Assembly: GCA_003558415.1 (NCBI GenBank)
Contig: PWLT01000136.1
Span: forward strand, 1-6,455
DNA from: Hyphomicrobiales bacterium
Lineage (GTDB): Bacteria; Pseudomonadota; Alphaproteobacteria; Rhodobacterales; Rhodobacteraceae
Direction of reading: 5' to 3'
DNA: 6,455 nucleotides
A model generated the notes under the pieces. It saw only the letters and a list, made by a program, of their open reading frames with translations, was not told where the DNA came from and did not search any database. The position numbers and the translations under genes are program-made. Of the stretch, positions 1 to 5,566 are shown one piece after another (positions within the stretch are counted from its first letter, which is position 1; the number at the start of each line of letters is the position of its first letter).

Positions 1-605
1 ACACCGCTGATGCGCCCGGCCTGCATGTCGAGCGCGCGCACCGCACAGTTCTCGGCGATGGAGACGCCGGAGCGCTGCAGCGCCCGCGCCAGCGCCGGCA
101 CCGCCTGGAAAGGTTCGGCCTGCGCATCCGAAGGGGTCAGCAACCCGCCGCGCCACAGCGCCGCGGCCTCGGGCATCATCGCCGCGATCTCGTTGCGCCC
201 GACGATGCGCGTGTCAAGCCCATGCGCCTCGGCATGGGGCAGCCATTCCTCGAAGCGCGACATCTCAGCCCCGCTGCCGGCGAGATAGAGAACGCCGCTG
301 CGGCGATAGCCGATATCCTCGCCGCATTCCGCCTCGAGGCCGGCCCAGATTTTCGCCGCCTCCGCCATGATGGGCAACTCGTGCGGGTCGCGCCCCTGTT
401 GGCGGATCCAGCCCCAGTTGCGCGAGGACTGCTCGCCCGCGATGCGCCCCTTCTCGCACAGAACGGTGCGAAACCCTGCCCGTGCGAGGAACCAGGCCGA
501 CATCACCCCGAGGATCCCGCCGCCGATCACCACCACATCGCAACTGCCCGGGAGCGGCCCGGTGAACGCCGTCGGGGCGTTTGCGTTGAACGGAAAACTG
601 CTCAC
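1..605 (-). CDS. FAD-dependent oxidoreductase (DAO/DadA-like), N-terminal part
   Basis: The first 201 codons of a gene that continues past the left edge. Reading on the minus strand from GTG at 605, the protein begins SSFPFNANAPTAF and has a Rossmann dinucleotide motif DVVVIGGGILG at about residues 23-33. An acidic residue, E51, ends the second strand (TVLCEK), as expected for binding the FAD ribose. It then has GEQSSRNWGWIRQQGRD at about 57-73, a stretch typical of DAO-superfamily (COG0665) oxidoreductases that oxidise amines or D-amino acids. These are flavin enzymes releasing imine and passing electrons to oxygen or a quinone; the substrate cannot be told here. The GTG start is supported by its 4-base overlap (GTGA) with the stop of the upstream deacetylase gene, and by the short lead before the GxGxxG motif. 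No frameshift is seen. The C-terminal substrate-binding half lies outside the window, which limits the call to family level. Confidence 0.88.
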   Translation of the reverse strand, partial: MSSFPFNANAPTAFTGPLPGSCDVVVIGGGILGVMSAWFLARAGFRTVLCEKGRIAGEQSSRNWGWIRQQGRDPHELPIMAEAAKIWAGLEAECGEDIGYRRSGVLYLAGSGAEMSRFEEWLPHAEAHGLDTRIVGRNEIAAMMPEAAALWRGGLLTPSDAQAEPFQAVPALARALQRSGVSIAENCAVRALDMQAGRISG

Positions 606-1765
606 GCCCGCAACGAGTTCACCAGCCCGGCGACGAAACGTCCCCCGGCCGCGAACTGCTCCAGGCTGAGGAATTCGTCGGGCTGATGCGCCTGCGCGAT
701 ATCGCCGGGCCCGCAGATCACCGTCGAATAGCCGCGCAGCTGGAACTGCCCGCCCTCGGTGGCGTAGCTGACCACATGCGCGGCGTTATCGCCGCTCACC
801 CGGCGCGCCAGCGCCTCGGCGGCGCCGTCGGGTTCGGGCCGCAGGGCCGGCAGGGCATAGAACTTCTCGAGCACGATCCGGGTGTCGGAATGGATTTTCT
901 GCATCCCGGCCTCCACCTCGGCCACGCGCGACTCGAAGGCCCTCTCCCAGTCGGCGATATCATCGCCGGGCACGATGCGGAACTCGATCTCGAAACAGCA
1001 GTCGCGCGCGGTGATGTTGCCCGCCGTGCCGCCGCGAATGGTGCCCACATGCACGGTGGTCCAGGGCGGCTCAAAGGCCGCGGCAAGCGCGCCGGGCTTG
1101 GCCGCCGCGCCCGCGGCGTTTTGTTCATTGGCCCACTCGATGAGCCGGGCCGCCTCCATGATGGCGTTCACGCCGCGATGCATCATGGAGGAATGCACCT
1201 CATGGCCGCGCACATGCACCTGATAGCCGGTGCCGCCCTTGTGACCCGAGACGACCTTCATCATCGAGGGCTCGCCCACGATCACCGCCGCGGCGCGCGG
1301 CAGCGTGCGGGTCATCTCTTCGATCATGGGGCAGACCGCTTGGCAGCCGAGTTCCTCGTCATAGGAAAACGCAAGCTGAAGGGGGCGTTCAAGCCGACCG
1401 GCGCGCGCATCGGGCACCGCCGCCAGAGCCAGCGCCAGAAACCCCTTCATGTCGCAGGTCCCGCGCCCGTAGAGGCGCCCGCCCCGCTCGGACACTGTCC
1501 ACGGGTCGGAGGACCAGTCCTGACCGTCAACGGGCACGACATCGGTGTGGCCCGACAGAACCACCCCGCCTGCGACATCGGGGCCGATATGCGCGTAAAG
1601 CCCGGCCTTCGTGCGTGCCTCGTTCCAGACGCGATGCCCCTGCACGCCCAGATCCGCGAGATACCCCTCGACCCAGTCGATCAGCTCGAGATTGCTGTCA
1701 CGGCTGACGGTGGGAAAGGCCACGAGACGTTCGAGGATGTCGCGGGCGGAAAGCGGTGTCGTCAT
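602..1765 (-). CDS. argE: ArgE-family M20 metallo-deacetylase (acetylornithine deacetylase-like)
   Basis: A 387-residue cytoplasmic zinc or cobalt hydrolase of peptidase family M20 (ArgE/DapE group). These remove an acyl group from an N-acyl amino acid; annotated members cleave N2-acetylornithine to ornithine and acetate. Visible metal-site motifs are SGHTDVVPVDG (H73, D75), GRGTCDMKG (bridging D105), SYDEELG (catalytic pair E137/E138), GEPS (E165) and AQAHQPDEF (H360). The inserted dimerisation domain covers about residues 175-290 and carries GHEVHSS with H191. The length fits the family. An in-frame ATG at 1855 exists, but the extra 30 residues are low-complexity Pro/Arg and would overlap the preceding gene. 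The ATG at 1765 starts MTTPLSARDILERLVAFPTV, the usual family N-terminus, with a weak AGGG 6 bases upstream. Its stop overlaps the start of the FAD oxidoreductase gene. Family membership is sure. The exact substrate is not, because many alphaproteobacteria make ornithine with ArgJ and keep several ArgE paralogues. Confidence 0.93.
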   Translation of the reverse strand: MTTPLSARDILERLVAFPTVSRDSNLELIDWVEGYLADLGVQGHRVWNEARTKAGLYAHIGPDVAGGVVLSGHTDVVPVDGQDWSSDPWTVSERGGRLYGRGTCDMKGFLALALAAVPDARAGRLERPLQLAFSYDEELGCQAVCPMIEEMTRTLPRAAAVIVGEPSMMKVVSGHKGGTGYQVHVRGHEVHSSMMHRGVNAIMEAARLIEWANEQNAAGAAAKPGALAAAFEPPWTTVHVGTIRGGTAGNITARDCCFEIEFRIVPGDDIADWERAFESRVAEVEAGMQKIHSDTRIVLEKFYALPALRPEPDGAAEALARRVSGDNAAHVVSYATEGGQFQLRGYSTVICGPGDIAQAHQPDEFLSLEQFAAGGRFVAGLVNSLRA

Positions 1766-1828
1766 GCGGTGCCCTGGCGCCTGGGGAGGATCGTCGCGCA
1801 GACTGCGGCGCGGCGGGGGCAAGGTCAA

Positions 1829-1845
1829 GGCCCGCCGCCCGGGCC
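1829..1845 (-). other. Short GC hairpin after the SRPBCC gene
   Basis: On the minus strand, GGCCCG and CGGGCC form a 6-bp all-GC stem around a 5-base loop, starting 6 bases after the stop of the SRPBCC gene and lying within the 86-base gap before the deacetylase. Only two T residues follow, so this is not a convincing intrinsic terminator. It may slow polymerase, protect the upstream mRNA end, or mean nothing in such GC-rich DNA. Confidence 0.3.
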
Positions 1846-1851
1846 CCATGC

Positions 1852-2328
1852 TCAATCAGCTGCGGACGCGCCGTCGTGTTCGGCGGCGGCACGCTGGAGC
1901 AGCGAGCGGAGGCGTTCGGCAAAGCGCCGCTCCATGCGCCCGCGCGTCAGCCGCATGGAATGCAGCACGATCCGCGCCTTGGCCGACCTGGGGCTGACGG
2001 CCAGCCGGGCCTCGACCGCGCTGCGCGCGGCGTCGAGCGCGTGCAGATGCACCGTGAACTCGCCCTCGATCGAGCCCGAGTGAATCGCGAAACGCAGGCA
2101 TTGAGGGGCGCGTCGCTCGACCAGCTCCAGCGTGAAGCGCCGCTGCGTGCCGCCGAAGGGGTAATGCACCTCCCAGCGTGGGCCGGAATCGGCCTCGCCC
2201 GGTTCCAGCTTGCGCACTTTGGCCCCGTTCCTGCGCGCCTGTTGGGCGAATTTTCCGAATCGGCTCGCCCTGGCGAACAATTCATCGACCGGGATCTGCA
2301 CGTCCTCGCGCGCGCTCAGCTCCAGCAC
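1852..2328 (-). CDS. SRPBCC-fold (START-like) protein of unknown ligand
   Basis: A 158-residue soluble protein with no signal peptide or membrane segment. The N-terminus (a beta strand, then VQIPVDELFARASRFGKF, about residues 10-27) is the typical opening of SRPBCC/polyketide-cyclase-like proteins: strand, then two helices that lead into a seven-strand sheet. Alternating strands follow (RWEVHYPFGG, RRFTLELVER, EGEFTVHLHAL). A basic C-terminal helix (RLTRGRMERRFAERLRSLLQ) would line the ligand cavity. Such proteins bind small hydrophobic ligands or assist enzymes; no specific role can be assigned. The start is GTG at 2328. No ATG lies in frame between it and the upstream in-frame stop at 2377-2379, and a GGAAGG ribosome site sits 9 bases before it. 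An out-of-frame ATG at 2335 is not used. The gene lies 48 bases after nudC and 86 before the deacetylase, so co-transcription with nudC is likely. The fold call is by pattern, with moderate certainty. Confidence 0.75.
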   Translation of the reverse strand: MLELSAREDVQIPVDELFARASRFGKFAQQARRNGAKVRKLEPGEADSGPRWEVHYPFGGTQRRFTLELVERRAPQCLRFAIHSGSIEGEFTVHLHALDAARSAVEARLAVSPRSAKARIVLHSMRLTRGRMERRFAERLRSLLQRAAAEHDGASAAD

Positions 2329-2337
2329 CAGCCATTT

Positions 2338-2343
2338 CCTTCC
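2338..2343 (-). promoter_or_regulatory. Ribosome binding site deciding a GTG start
   Basis: GGAAGG on the minus strand, 9 bases before the GTG at 2328. It supports a GTG start for the SRPBCC gene where no in-frame ATG is available. Confidence 0.6.
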
Positions 2344-2376
2344 GCCGCAACCGTAGTTTGAAGCACGAAACTGGCC

Positions 2377-3345
2377 TCAATCCAACCTGTCCGCAAGCCA
2401 GTTGCGGATCAGAAAATGCGCGATCGCGCCCTCGCGCGCGCCCTTGACCTCCGCGTGACGCCCGGAAAGAACCGCAACCAGTTCCTCGCGCGTCATCCAC
2501 AACGCATCATCCAACTCATGGGGGTCACGCGTGATTTCATCACTTTCGGCCTGCGCAAGACAGCCGATCATCAGCGAGGCCGGGAACGGCCAGGGTTGCG
2601 ATGCGAGGTAGCGCACGGTGCCGACCCGGATACCCGCTTCCTCGGCGACCTCGCGGCGCACCGCCGCCTCGATCGTCTCACCCGGCTCCACGAACCCGGC
2701 GAGCAGCGAATACATCCCCTCGGGCCAGGCGGGCGAGCGGCCCAGCAGCAGCCGGTTGCCGCGCACGACCAGCATGATGACCACCGGGTCGCTGCGCGGA
2801 AAATGGTGGGCACCGCATTCGGGGCAGCTGCGCCGCCAGCCAGCCTCGGCCATCTCGCTCATCGCGCCGCAGCGCGAGCAGTAGCGGTGGCTGCGGTGCC
2901 AGCCGATCAGGGCACGCGCCGTGGCGGCGAGTTCGGCATCGCGCGGCGTCAGCTGGGTCATCACCCTGCGCAGATCGGTGAAGCGGTGATCGGCGGGCAG
3001 ATCAGGGTGATGCTGTTCGCTGGGATCGAAAAACGCCGCCAGAGCCGCCGCGTCCAGATCGGGCGGGGTCCAGAAGGAGATATCGACGGCAAACACGGAC
3101 CCCTCTCCGTCGCGGCCCAGAAAGATCGCCGGCTCGCGCGCAAGCCCCACCACCGCATGATCGGCTCGCAGCCAGCCCAGCCGCTCGCGCCCCTTGCCCG
3201 CGACGAGCGGCTTGCCGCGCCACAGCGGCAGGACACGGCAGCCGGGTGCGCGCCACAGCTCGGTGATCCGCTCGGGTTGCGCGCGCAATTCTCCCTCGCG
3301 CTCGAGCCCCGAGCCGCCAAAGGTTACATTTTCGGCAATCCGCAT
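2377..3345 (-). CDS. nudC: NAD(H) pyrophosphatase / NAD-cap hydrolase, Nudix family
   Basis: A 322-residue cytoplasmic Nudix hydrolase. NudC enzymes split NADH or NAD into NMN(H) and AMP and remove NAD caps from RNA. The parts appear in order. An N-terminal NudC-type domain covers about residues 1-130. A four-cysteine zinc ribbon follows (YCSRCG, C156/C159; CPECG, C174/C177), then HFPRSDPVVIML. The Nudix box runs from G217 to I239 and has every consensus position: G217, E223, R231-E232, E235-E236 and G238. The NudC hallmark SQPWPFPAS is at about 249-257 and separates this subfamily from other Nudix enzymes. Length exceeds the E. coli protein (about 257) because of a longer N-terminal domain, as is common in alphaproteobacteria. 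The frame stays open upstream to 3639, but that stretch reads as non-protein-like and crosses the intergenic region. ATG at 3345 gives MRIAENVTFGGSGLER and has AGAGG 8 bases before it. It is the first gene of the leftward cluster and diverges from the ABC importer. Confidence 0.96.
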   Translation of the reverse strand: MRIAENVTFGGSGLEREGELRAQPERITELWRAPGCRVLPLWRGKPLVAGKGRERLGWLRADHAVVGLAREPAIFLGRDGEGSVFAVDISFWTPPDLDAAALAAFFDPSEQHHPDLPADHRFTDLRRVMTQLTPRDAELAATARALIGWHRSHRYCSRCGAMSEMAEAGWRRSCPECGAHHFPRSDPVVIMLVVRGNRLLLGRSPAWPEGMYSLLAGFVEPGETIEAAVRREVAEEAGIRVGTVRYLASQPWPFPASLMIGCLAQAESDEITRDPHELDDALWMTREELVAVLSGRHAEVKGAREGAIAHFLIRNWLADRLD

Positions 3346-3391
3346 CGCAGGGGCCTCTTGCTGCCACGATATTTTCCATCGCACGGAGGGC

Positions 3392-3410
3392 GCGGAGTTA
3401 CAAACCCCGC
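3392..3410. promoter_or_regulatory. Imperfect 19-bp palindrome, possible operator
   Basis: GCGGAGTT-ACA-AACCCCGC: two 8-base arms matching at 7 of 8 positions around a 3-base centre. It lies 47-65 bases upstream of the nudC start, in the divergent intergenic region. Size and symmetry would suit a dimeric regulator, but no family is recognised, and GC-rich DNA often gives such symmetry by chance. Confidence 0.25.
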
Positions 3411-3487
3411 CCCGGTGCGGCCTTGCCGCCGCGCCTTCCCCTACCAGCAAACGCGGAGGAAATACCGAGGCCGGACTCTGCCAATTT

Positions 3488-3518
3488 TTGTCGCATCCAT
3501 TGGCGAATCGCCTAGTAT
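3488..3518 (+). promoter_or_regulatory. Candidate sigma-70-like promoter for the ABC importer, with palindrome in spacer
   Basis: TTGTCG (3488-3493, 4 of 6 to the -35 consensus) and TAGTAT (3513-3518, 4 of 6 to the -10 consensus), 19 bases apart, form the most AT-rich stretch upstream of the binding-protein gene. Transcription would start near 3525, giving a leader of about 98 bases. The spacer holds a perfect 11-bp palindrome, GGCGA-A-TCGCC (3502-3512), directly beside the -10 box. A repressor bound there would block polymerase. The spacing is longer than the ideal 17, so the call is tentative. Confidence 0.4.
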
Positions 3519-3529
3519 GCGCGCACAAA

Positions 3530-3596
3530 CCACCCGGAGCGGCATTGCGTGGCGCTGCACGATTCCGGCGCTCGCGCGACGCGCCTAGCCGGGTGG
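3530..3596 (+). promoter_or_regulatory. Structured 5' leader (two-part hairpin) before the binding-protein gene
   Basis: A perfect 8-bp stem, CCACCCGG (3530-3537) with CCGGGTGG (3589-3596), encloses an inner stem, GCGTGGCGC (3547-3555) with GCGCGACGC (3574-3582). The inner stem has 8 of 9 pairs with one G-G mismatch and an 18-base loop. The whole element ends 11 bases before the AAGGAGG ribosome site. The segment ACCACC (3529-3534) can also pair with GGAGGT of the ribosome site (3610-3615) at 5 of 6 positions. The closing stem and a Shine-Dalgarno-masking pairing therefore exclude one another. There is no U-run, so it is not an intrinsic terminator. The pattern suggests a cis-acting RNA, possibly a riboswitch or an mRNA-stabilising 5' hairpin. 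I could not match it to a known class from memory. Confidence 0.45.
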
Positions 3597-3607
3597 AACA
3601 ACGAAGC

Positions 3608-3614
3608 AAGGAGG
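3608..3614 (+). promoter_or_regulatory. Strong Shine-Dalgarno site
   Basis: AAGGAGG, a full anti-16S match, 8 bases before the ATG at 3623. It fixes the start of the binding-protein gene and predicts high translation, as expected for a component needed in excess over its membrane partners. Confidence 0.9.
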
Positions 3615-3622
3615 TAGACAGA

Positions 3623-4630
3623 ATGCTCGACCGTACCATCGCCGCCGCCGCGGCAAGCCTCGCGCTCGCCGCGCCCGCGCTGGCGCAGACCGATATGCCT
3701 TTCGCGCTCGACTGGCAGTTCGAGGGGCCCTCGGCGCCCTATTTCCTCGCCATCGACAACGGCCATTTCGAGGCCGAGGGCCTGTCGGTGGAGGTCTCCG
3801 CCGGCCAGGGCTCGCTCGATGCCATCCCGAAGGTCGCGACCGGCGCCTACCCGATGGGTTTTGCCGACATGGCCAGCCTGATCAAGTTTCTCGATCAGAA
3901 CCCCGGCGCTCCGGTCACCGCGGTGATGATGCTCTATGACAAGCCCGCCTTCGCCGTGGTGGGCCGGCGCAGCCACGGCGTCGAGGAGCCGCAGGACCTG
4001 CACGGCAAGGTGCTCGGCGCGCCGCCGCCCGACGGTGCCTGGGCGCAGTTCCCGGCCTTCGCCTCGGCCAACGATCTCGACATGGATCAGATCACCATCG
4101 AGCCCGTGGGCTTCCCGACCCGCGAGCCGATGCTTGCCCAGGGCGAGGTCGATGCGGTGACGGGCTTTTCCTTCACCTCATTTCTCAACACCGCGCGGCT
4201 GGGCGTGGATGAGGATGACATCTCGGTCATCCTGATGGCCGATTGGGGGCTGGAGCTTTACGGCAACGCGATCATCGTCAACACCGACTACGCCGAGGAA
4301 AACCCCGACAACGTCACCGGCTTCCTGCGCGCCGTGGCGCACGGGCTGCAGGACACGGTCGACGACCCCGCGGCCGGGGTCGAGGCCATCGCCGCGCGCA
4401 ATCCCGCGCTCGATCATGATCTGGAGGTGCGCCGGCTGGAGCTGGCGCTGCGCGACAACATCATGACCGACTGGGTGCGCGAAAACGGCCTGGGCGGCAT
4501 CGACGAGGCACGCTTCCTGCGTTCCATCGACCAGATCCGCGAGACCTACGAGTTCGAAAACGAGCCCGACGCGGCGCTCTATTTCACCGACGCATTCCTG
4601 CCCGATGACGGCAGCCGGATGATCGACTGA
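3623..4630 (+). CDS. ABC importer substrate-binding protein, NMT1/THI5-like (NitT/TauT class)
   Basis: A 335-residue periplasmic solute receptor for the ABC importer encoded just downstream. Residues 1-21 form a Sec signal peptide: MLDR, an Ala/Leu-rich core, and ALA before Q22 as the probable signal peptidase I site. No lipobox is seen. The mature protein opens with FALDWQFEGPSAPYFLAIDNGHFEAEGL (about 28-54) and continues GQGSLDAIPKVATGAYPMGFADMASLI (about 61-87), the pattern of NMT1/THI5-like binding proteins. PTREPMLAQGEVDAVTGF (about 165-182) belongs to the second lobe. The mature chain is rich in Asp and Glu, which fits a marine or mildly halophilic periplasm. The frame is open far upstream, but the ATG at 3623 has a perfect ribosome site and starts a proper signal peptide. 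Relatives take up thiamine precursors, sulfonates, nitrate, riboflavin or other small molecules; the ligand here is unknown. A hairpin-bearing leader precedes the gene. Confidence 0.93.
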   Translation: MLDRTIAAAAASLALAAPALAQTDMPFALDWQFEGPSAPYFLAIDNGHFEAEGLSVEVSAGQGSLDAIPKVATGAYPMGFADMASLIKFLDQNPGAPVTAVMMLYDKPAFAVVGRRSHGVEEPQDLHGKVLGAPPPDGAWAQFPAFASANDLDMDQITIEPVGFPTREPMLAQGEVDAVTGFSFTSFLNTARLGVDEDDISVILMADWGLELYGNAIIVNTDYAEENPDNVTGFLRAVAHGLQDTVDDPAAGVEAIAARNPALDHDLEVRRLELALRDNIMTDWVRENGLGGIDEARFLRSIDQIRETYEFENEPDAALYFTDAFLPDDGSRMID

Positions 4631-4637
4631 AACGCGG

Positions 4638-4675
4638 CCTGCGCCCCTCCCCCGCACGGGGTCCGGGGGCGCAGG
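4638..4675 (+). other. Intercistronic stem-loop after the binding-protein gene
   Basis: CCTGCGCCCC (4638-4647) pairs perfectly with GGGGCGCAGG (4666-4675), a 10-bp stem starting 7 bases after the stop codon. An inner CCCC/GGGG pairing is possible (4650-4653 with 4658-4661). No T-run follows, so it is unlikely to be a full terminator. Strong hairpins in this position in bacterial transport and photosynthesis operons are known to protect the upstream mRNA from 3' exonucleases. That would leave more message for the binding protein than for the ATPase and permease. This role is inferred from position. Confidence 0.65.
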
Positions 4676-4697
4676 CAACGCGGTCGCCGGGGAATCG

Positions 4698-4717
4698 CCC
4701 GCCTGTATTTCAGCGGG
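4698..4717 (+). other. Second small stem-loop in the binding protein-ATPase gap
   Basis: CCCG-C-CTG, loop TATTT, then CAGCGGG: a 7-bp stem with one bulged C, lying 22 bases after the first hairpin and 51 bases before the ATPase start. It may add to mRNA protection or read-through control. It is weaker than the first hairpin and has no T-run. Confidence 0.35.
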
Positions 4718-4768
4718 TGGGTGCCCGTGTTGCGGCGGCAGGTGCCGGAAATCAGGACAAGACACCGC

Positions 4769-5566
4769 ATGACAGAACTCATCGACATCAAGGGCGTCAC
4801 GCACAGCTATCAGACGCCAGCCGGCCCGCTGCCGGTGCTCGACAATTTCAGCGTCTCCGTGCCGGAGGGCCGTTTCTGCGCGGTGGTCGGCCCGTCGGGT
4901 TGCGGCAAGTCCACGCTCACGCGGATGATCGCCGGGCTGATGCATCCCGACAAGGGCGAGGTCTGGCTGCATGGCGAGCGGGTCCGCTCGCCGCGCAAGA
5001 CGGTGGGCATGGCGTTCCAGAATCCGGTGCTGCTGGAATGGCGCACGATCCTGCAAAACGTGATTCTGCCGCTGGAGATCGTCGCGCCACGGATGCCCAA
5101 GGCCAAGAAGGAGGCGCGCGCCAACGAACTGCTGGCCATGGTGGGGCTGGAGGGGTTCGAGGGCAAGCGCCCCTCCGAGCTCTCGGGGGGGATGCGTCAG
5201 CGTGCCTCGCTGTGCCGGGCGCTGGTGCACAAGCCCGATGTGCTGATCCTCGATGAGCCCTTCGGCGCGCTCGACGCCTTCACGCGCGAGGATCTGTGGC
5301 AGTTGATGCATCAGCTTCGCGCCGAGGAGCCCTTTACCGCGCTGCTCATCACGCATGACCTGCGCGAGAGCGTCTATCTCGCCGATCAGGTCGTGGTGAT
5401 GTCGGGACGCCCCGGCACGACCCAGTATATACTCGATATCGACGATCCCGCGCCGCGCCCGATCGACATGCTGTATTCTACAAGATCGGTGGAAAGGCTG
5501 GCGGAGCTGCGCGCGCAGATCCAGATCGCGCAGGGCCGCGCGCCTGCAACGGAGGCCCGGGCATGA
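4769..5566 (+). CDS. ABC importer ATP-binding protein (NitT/TauT class)
   Basis: A 265-residue cytoplasmic ATPase that powers the importer as a homodimer under the permease. All nucleotide-binding motifs are intact: Walker A GPSGCGKST (41-49), Q-loop Q84 in AFQNPVLLEWRT, ABC signature LSGGMRQR (138-145), Walker B VLILDEP (158-164), D-loop GALDA (166-170) and H-loop H196 in LLITHDLRE. The sequence resembles TauB/SsuB/ThiZ-type ATPases, including the typical ALLITHDLRESVYLADQV and VMSGRPG segments near the C-terminus. A GTG at 4721 is in frame, but it would add a 16-residue basic stretch and overlap the hairpin region. ATG at 4769 starts MTELIDIKGVTHSY, the usual family opening, with AGGA 11 bases before it. 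The stop overlaps the permease start by ATGA, so the two are translated together. Confidence 0.96.
   Translation: MTELIDIKGVTHSYQTPAGPLPVLDNFSVSVPEGRFCAVVGPSGCGKSTLTRMIAGLMHPDKGEVWLHGERVRSPRKTVGMAFQNPVLLEWRTILQNVILPLEIVAPRMPKAKKEARANELLAMVGLEGFEGKRPSELSGGMRQRASLCRALVHKPDVLILDEPFGALDAFTREDLWQLMHQLRAEEPFTALLITHDLRESVYLADQVVVMSGRPGTTQYILDIDDPAPRPIDMLYSTRSVERLAELRAQIQIAQGRAPATEARA

Noticed and set aside
1823..1828. TTGACC on the minus strand before the deacetylase, a possible -35 box
   Set aside because: No acceptable -10 box lies 16-19 bases downstream (CAGTCT at 17), so a separate promoter is not supported.
1766..1855. Upstream ATG at 1855 for the deacetylase
   Set aside because: It adds a Pro/Arg-rich stretch unlike the family and overlaps the SRPBCC gene stop. 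ATG at 1765 fits better.
686..2083. Long open frame on the plus strand opposite the deacetylase and SRPBCC genes
   Set aside because: It is His/Gly/Arg-rich, resembles no family, and is the usual antisense shadow in GC-rich coding DNA.
3517..3588. A 23-codon reading frame (MRAQTTRSGIAW...) in the importer leader, a possible leader peptide
   Set aside because: Its ATG overlaps the predicted -10 box, it has no ribosome site, and its sequence is explained by the hairpin arms.
3346..3639. Upstream extension of nudC by 98 codons
   Set aside because: The extra residues are not family-like and would cross the divergent promoter region. ATG at 3345 gives the normal NudC N-terminus.
4178..5356. Long open frame on the minus strand opposite the binding protein and ATPase genes
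   Set aside because: Its residues mirror the codons of well-identified genes on the other strand, and it shows no domain.
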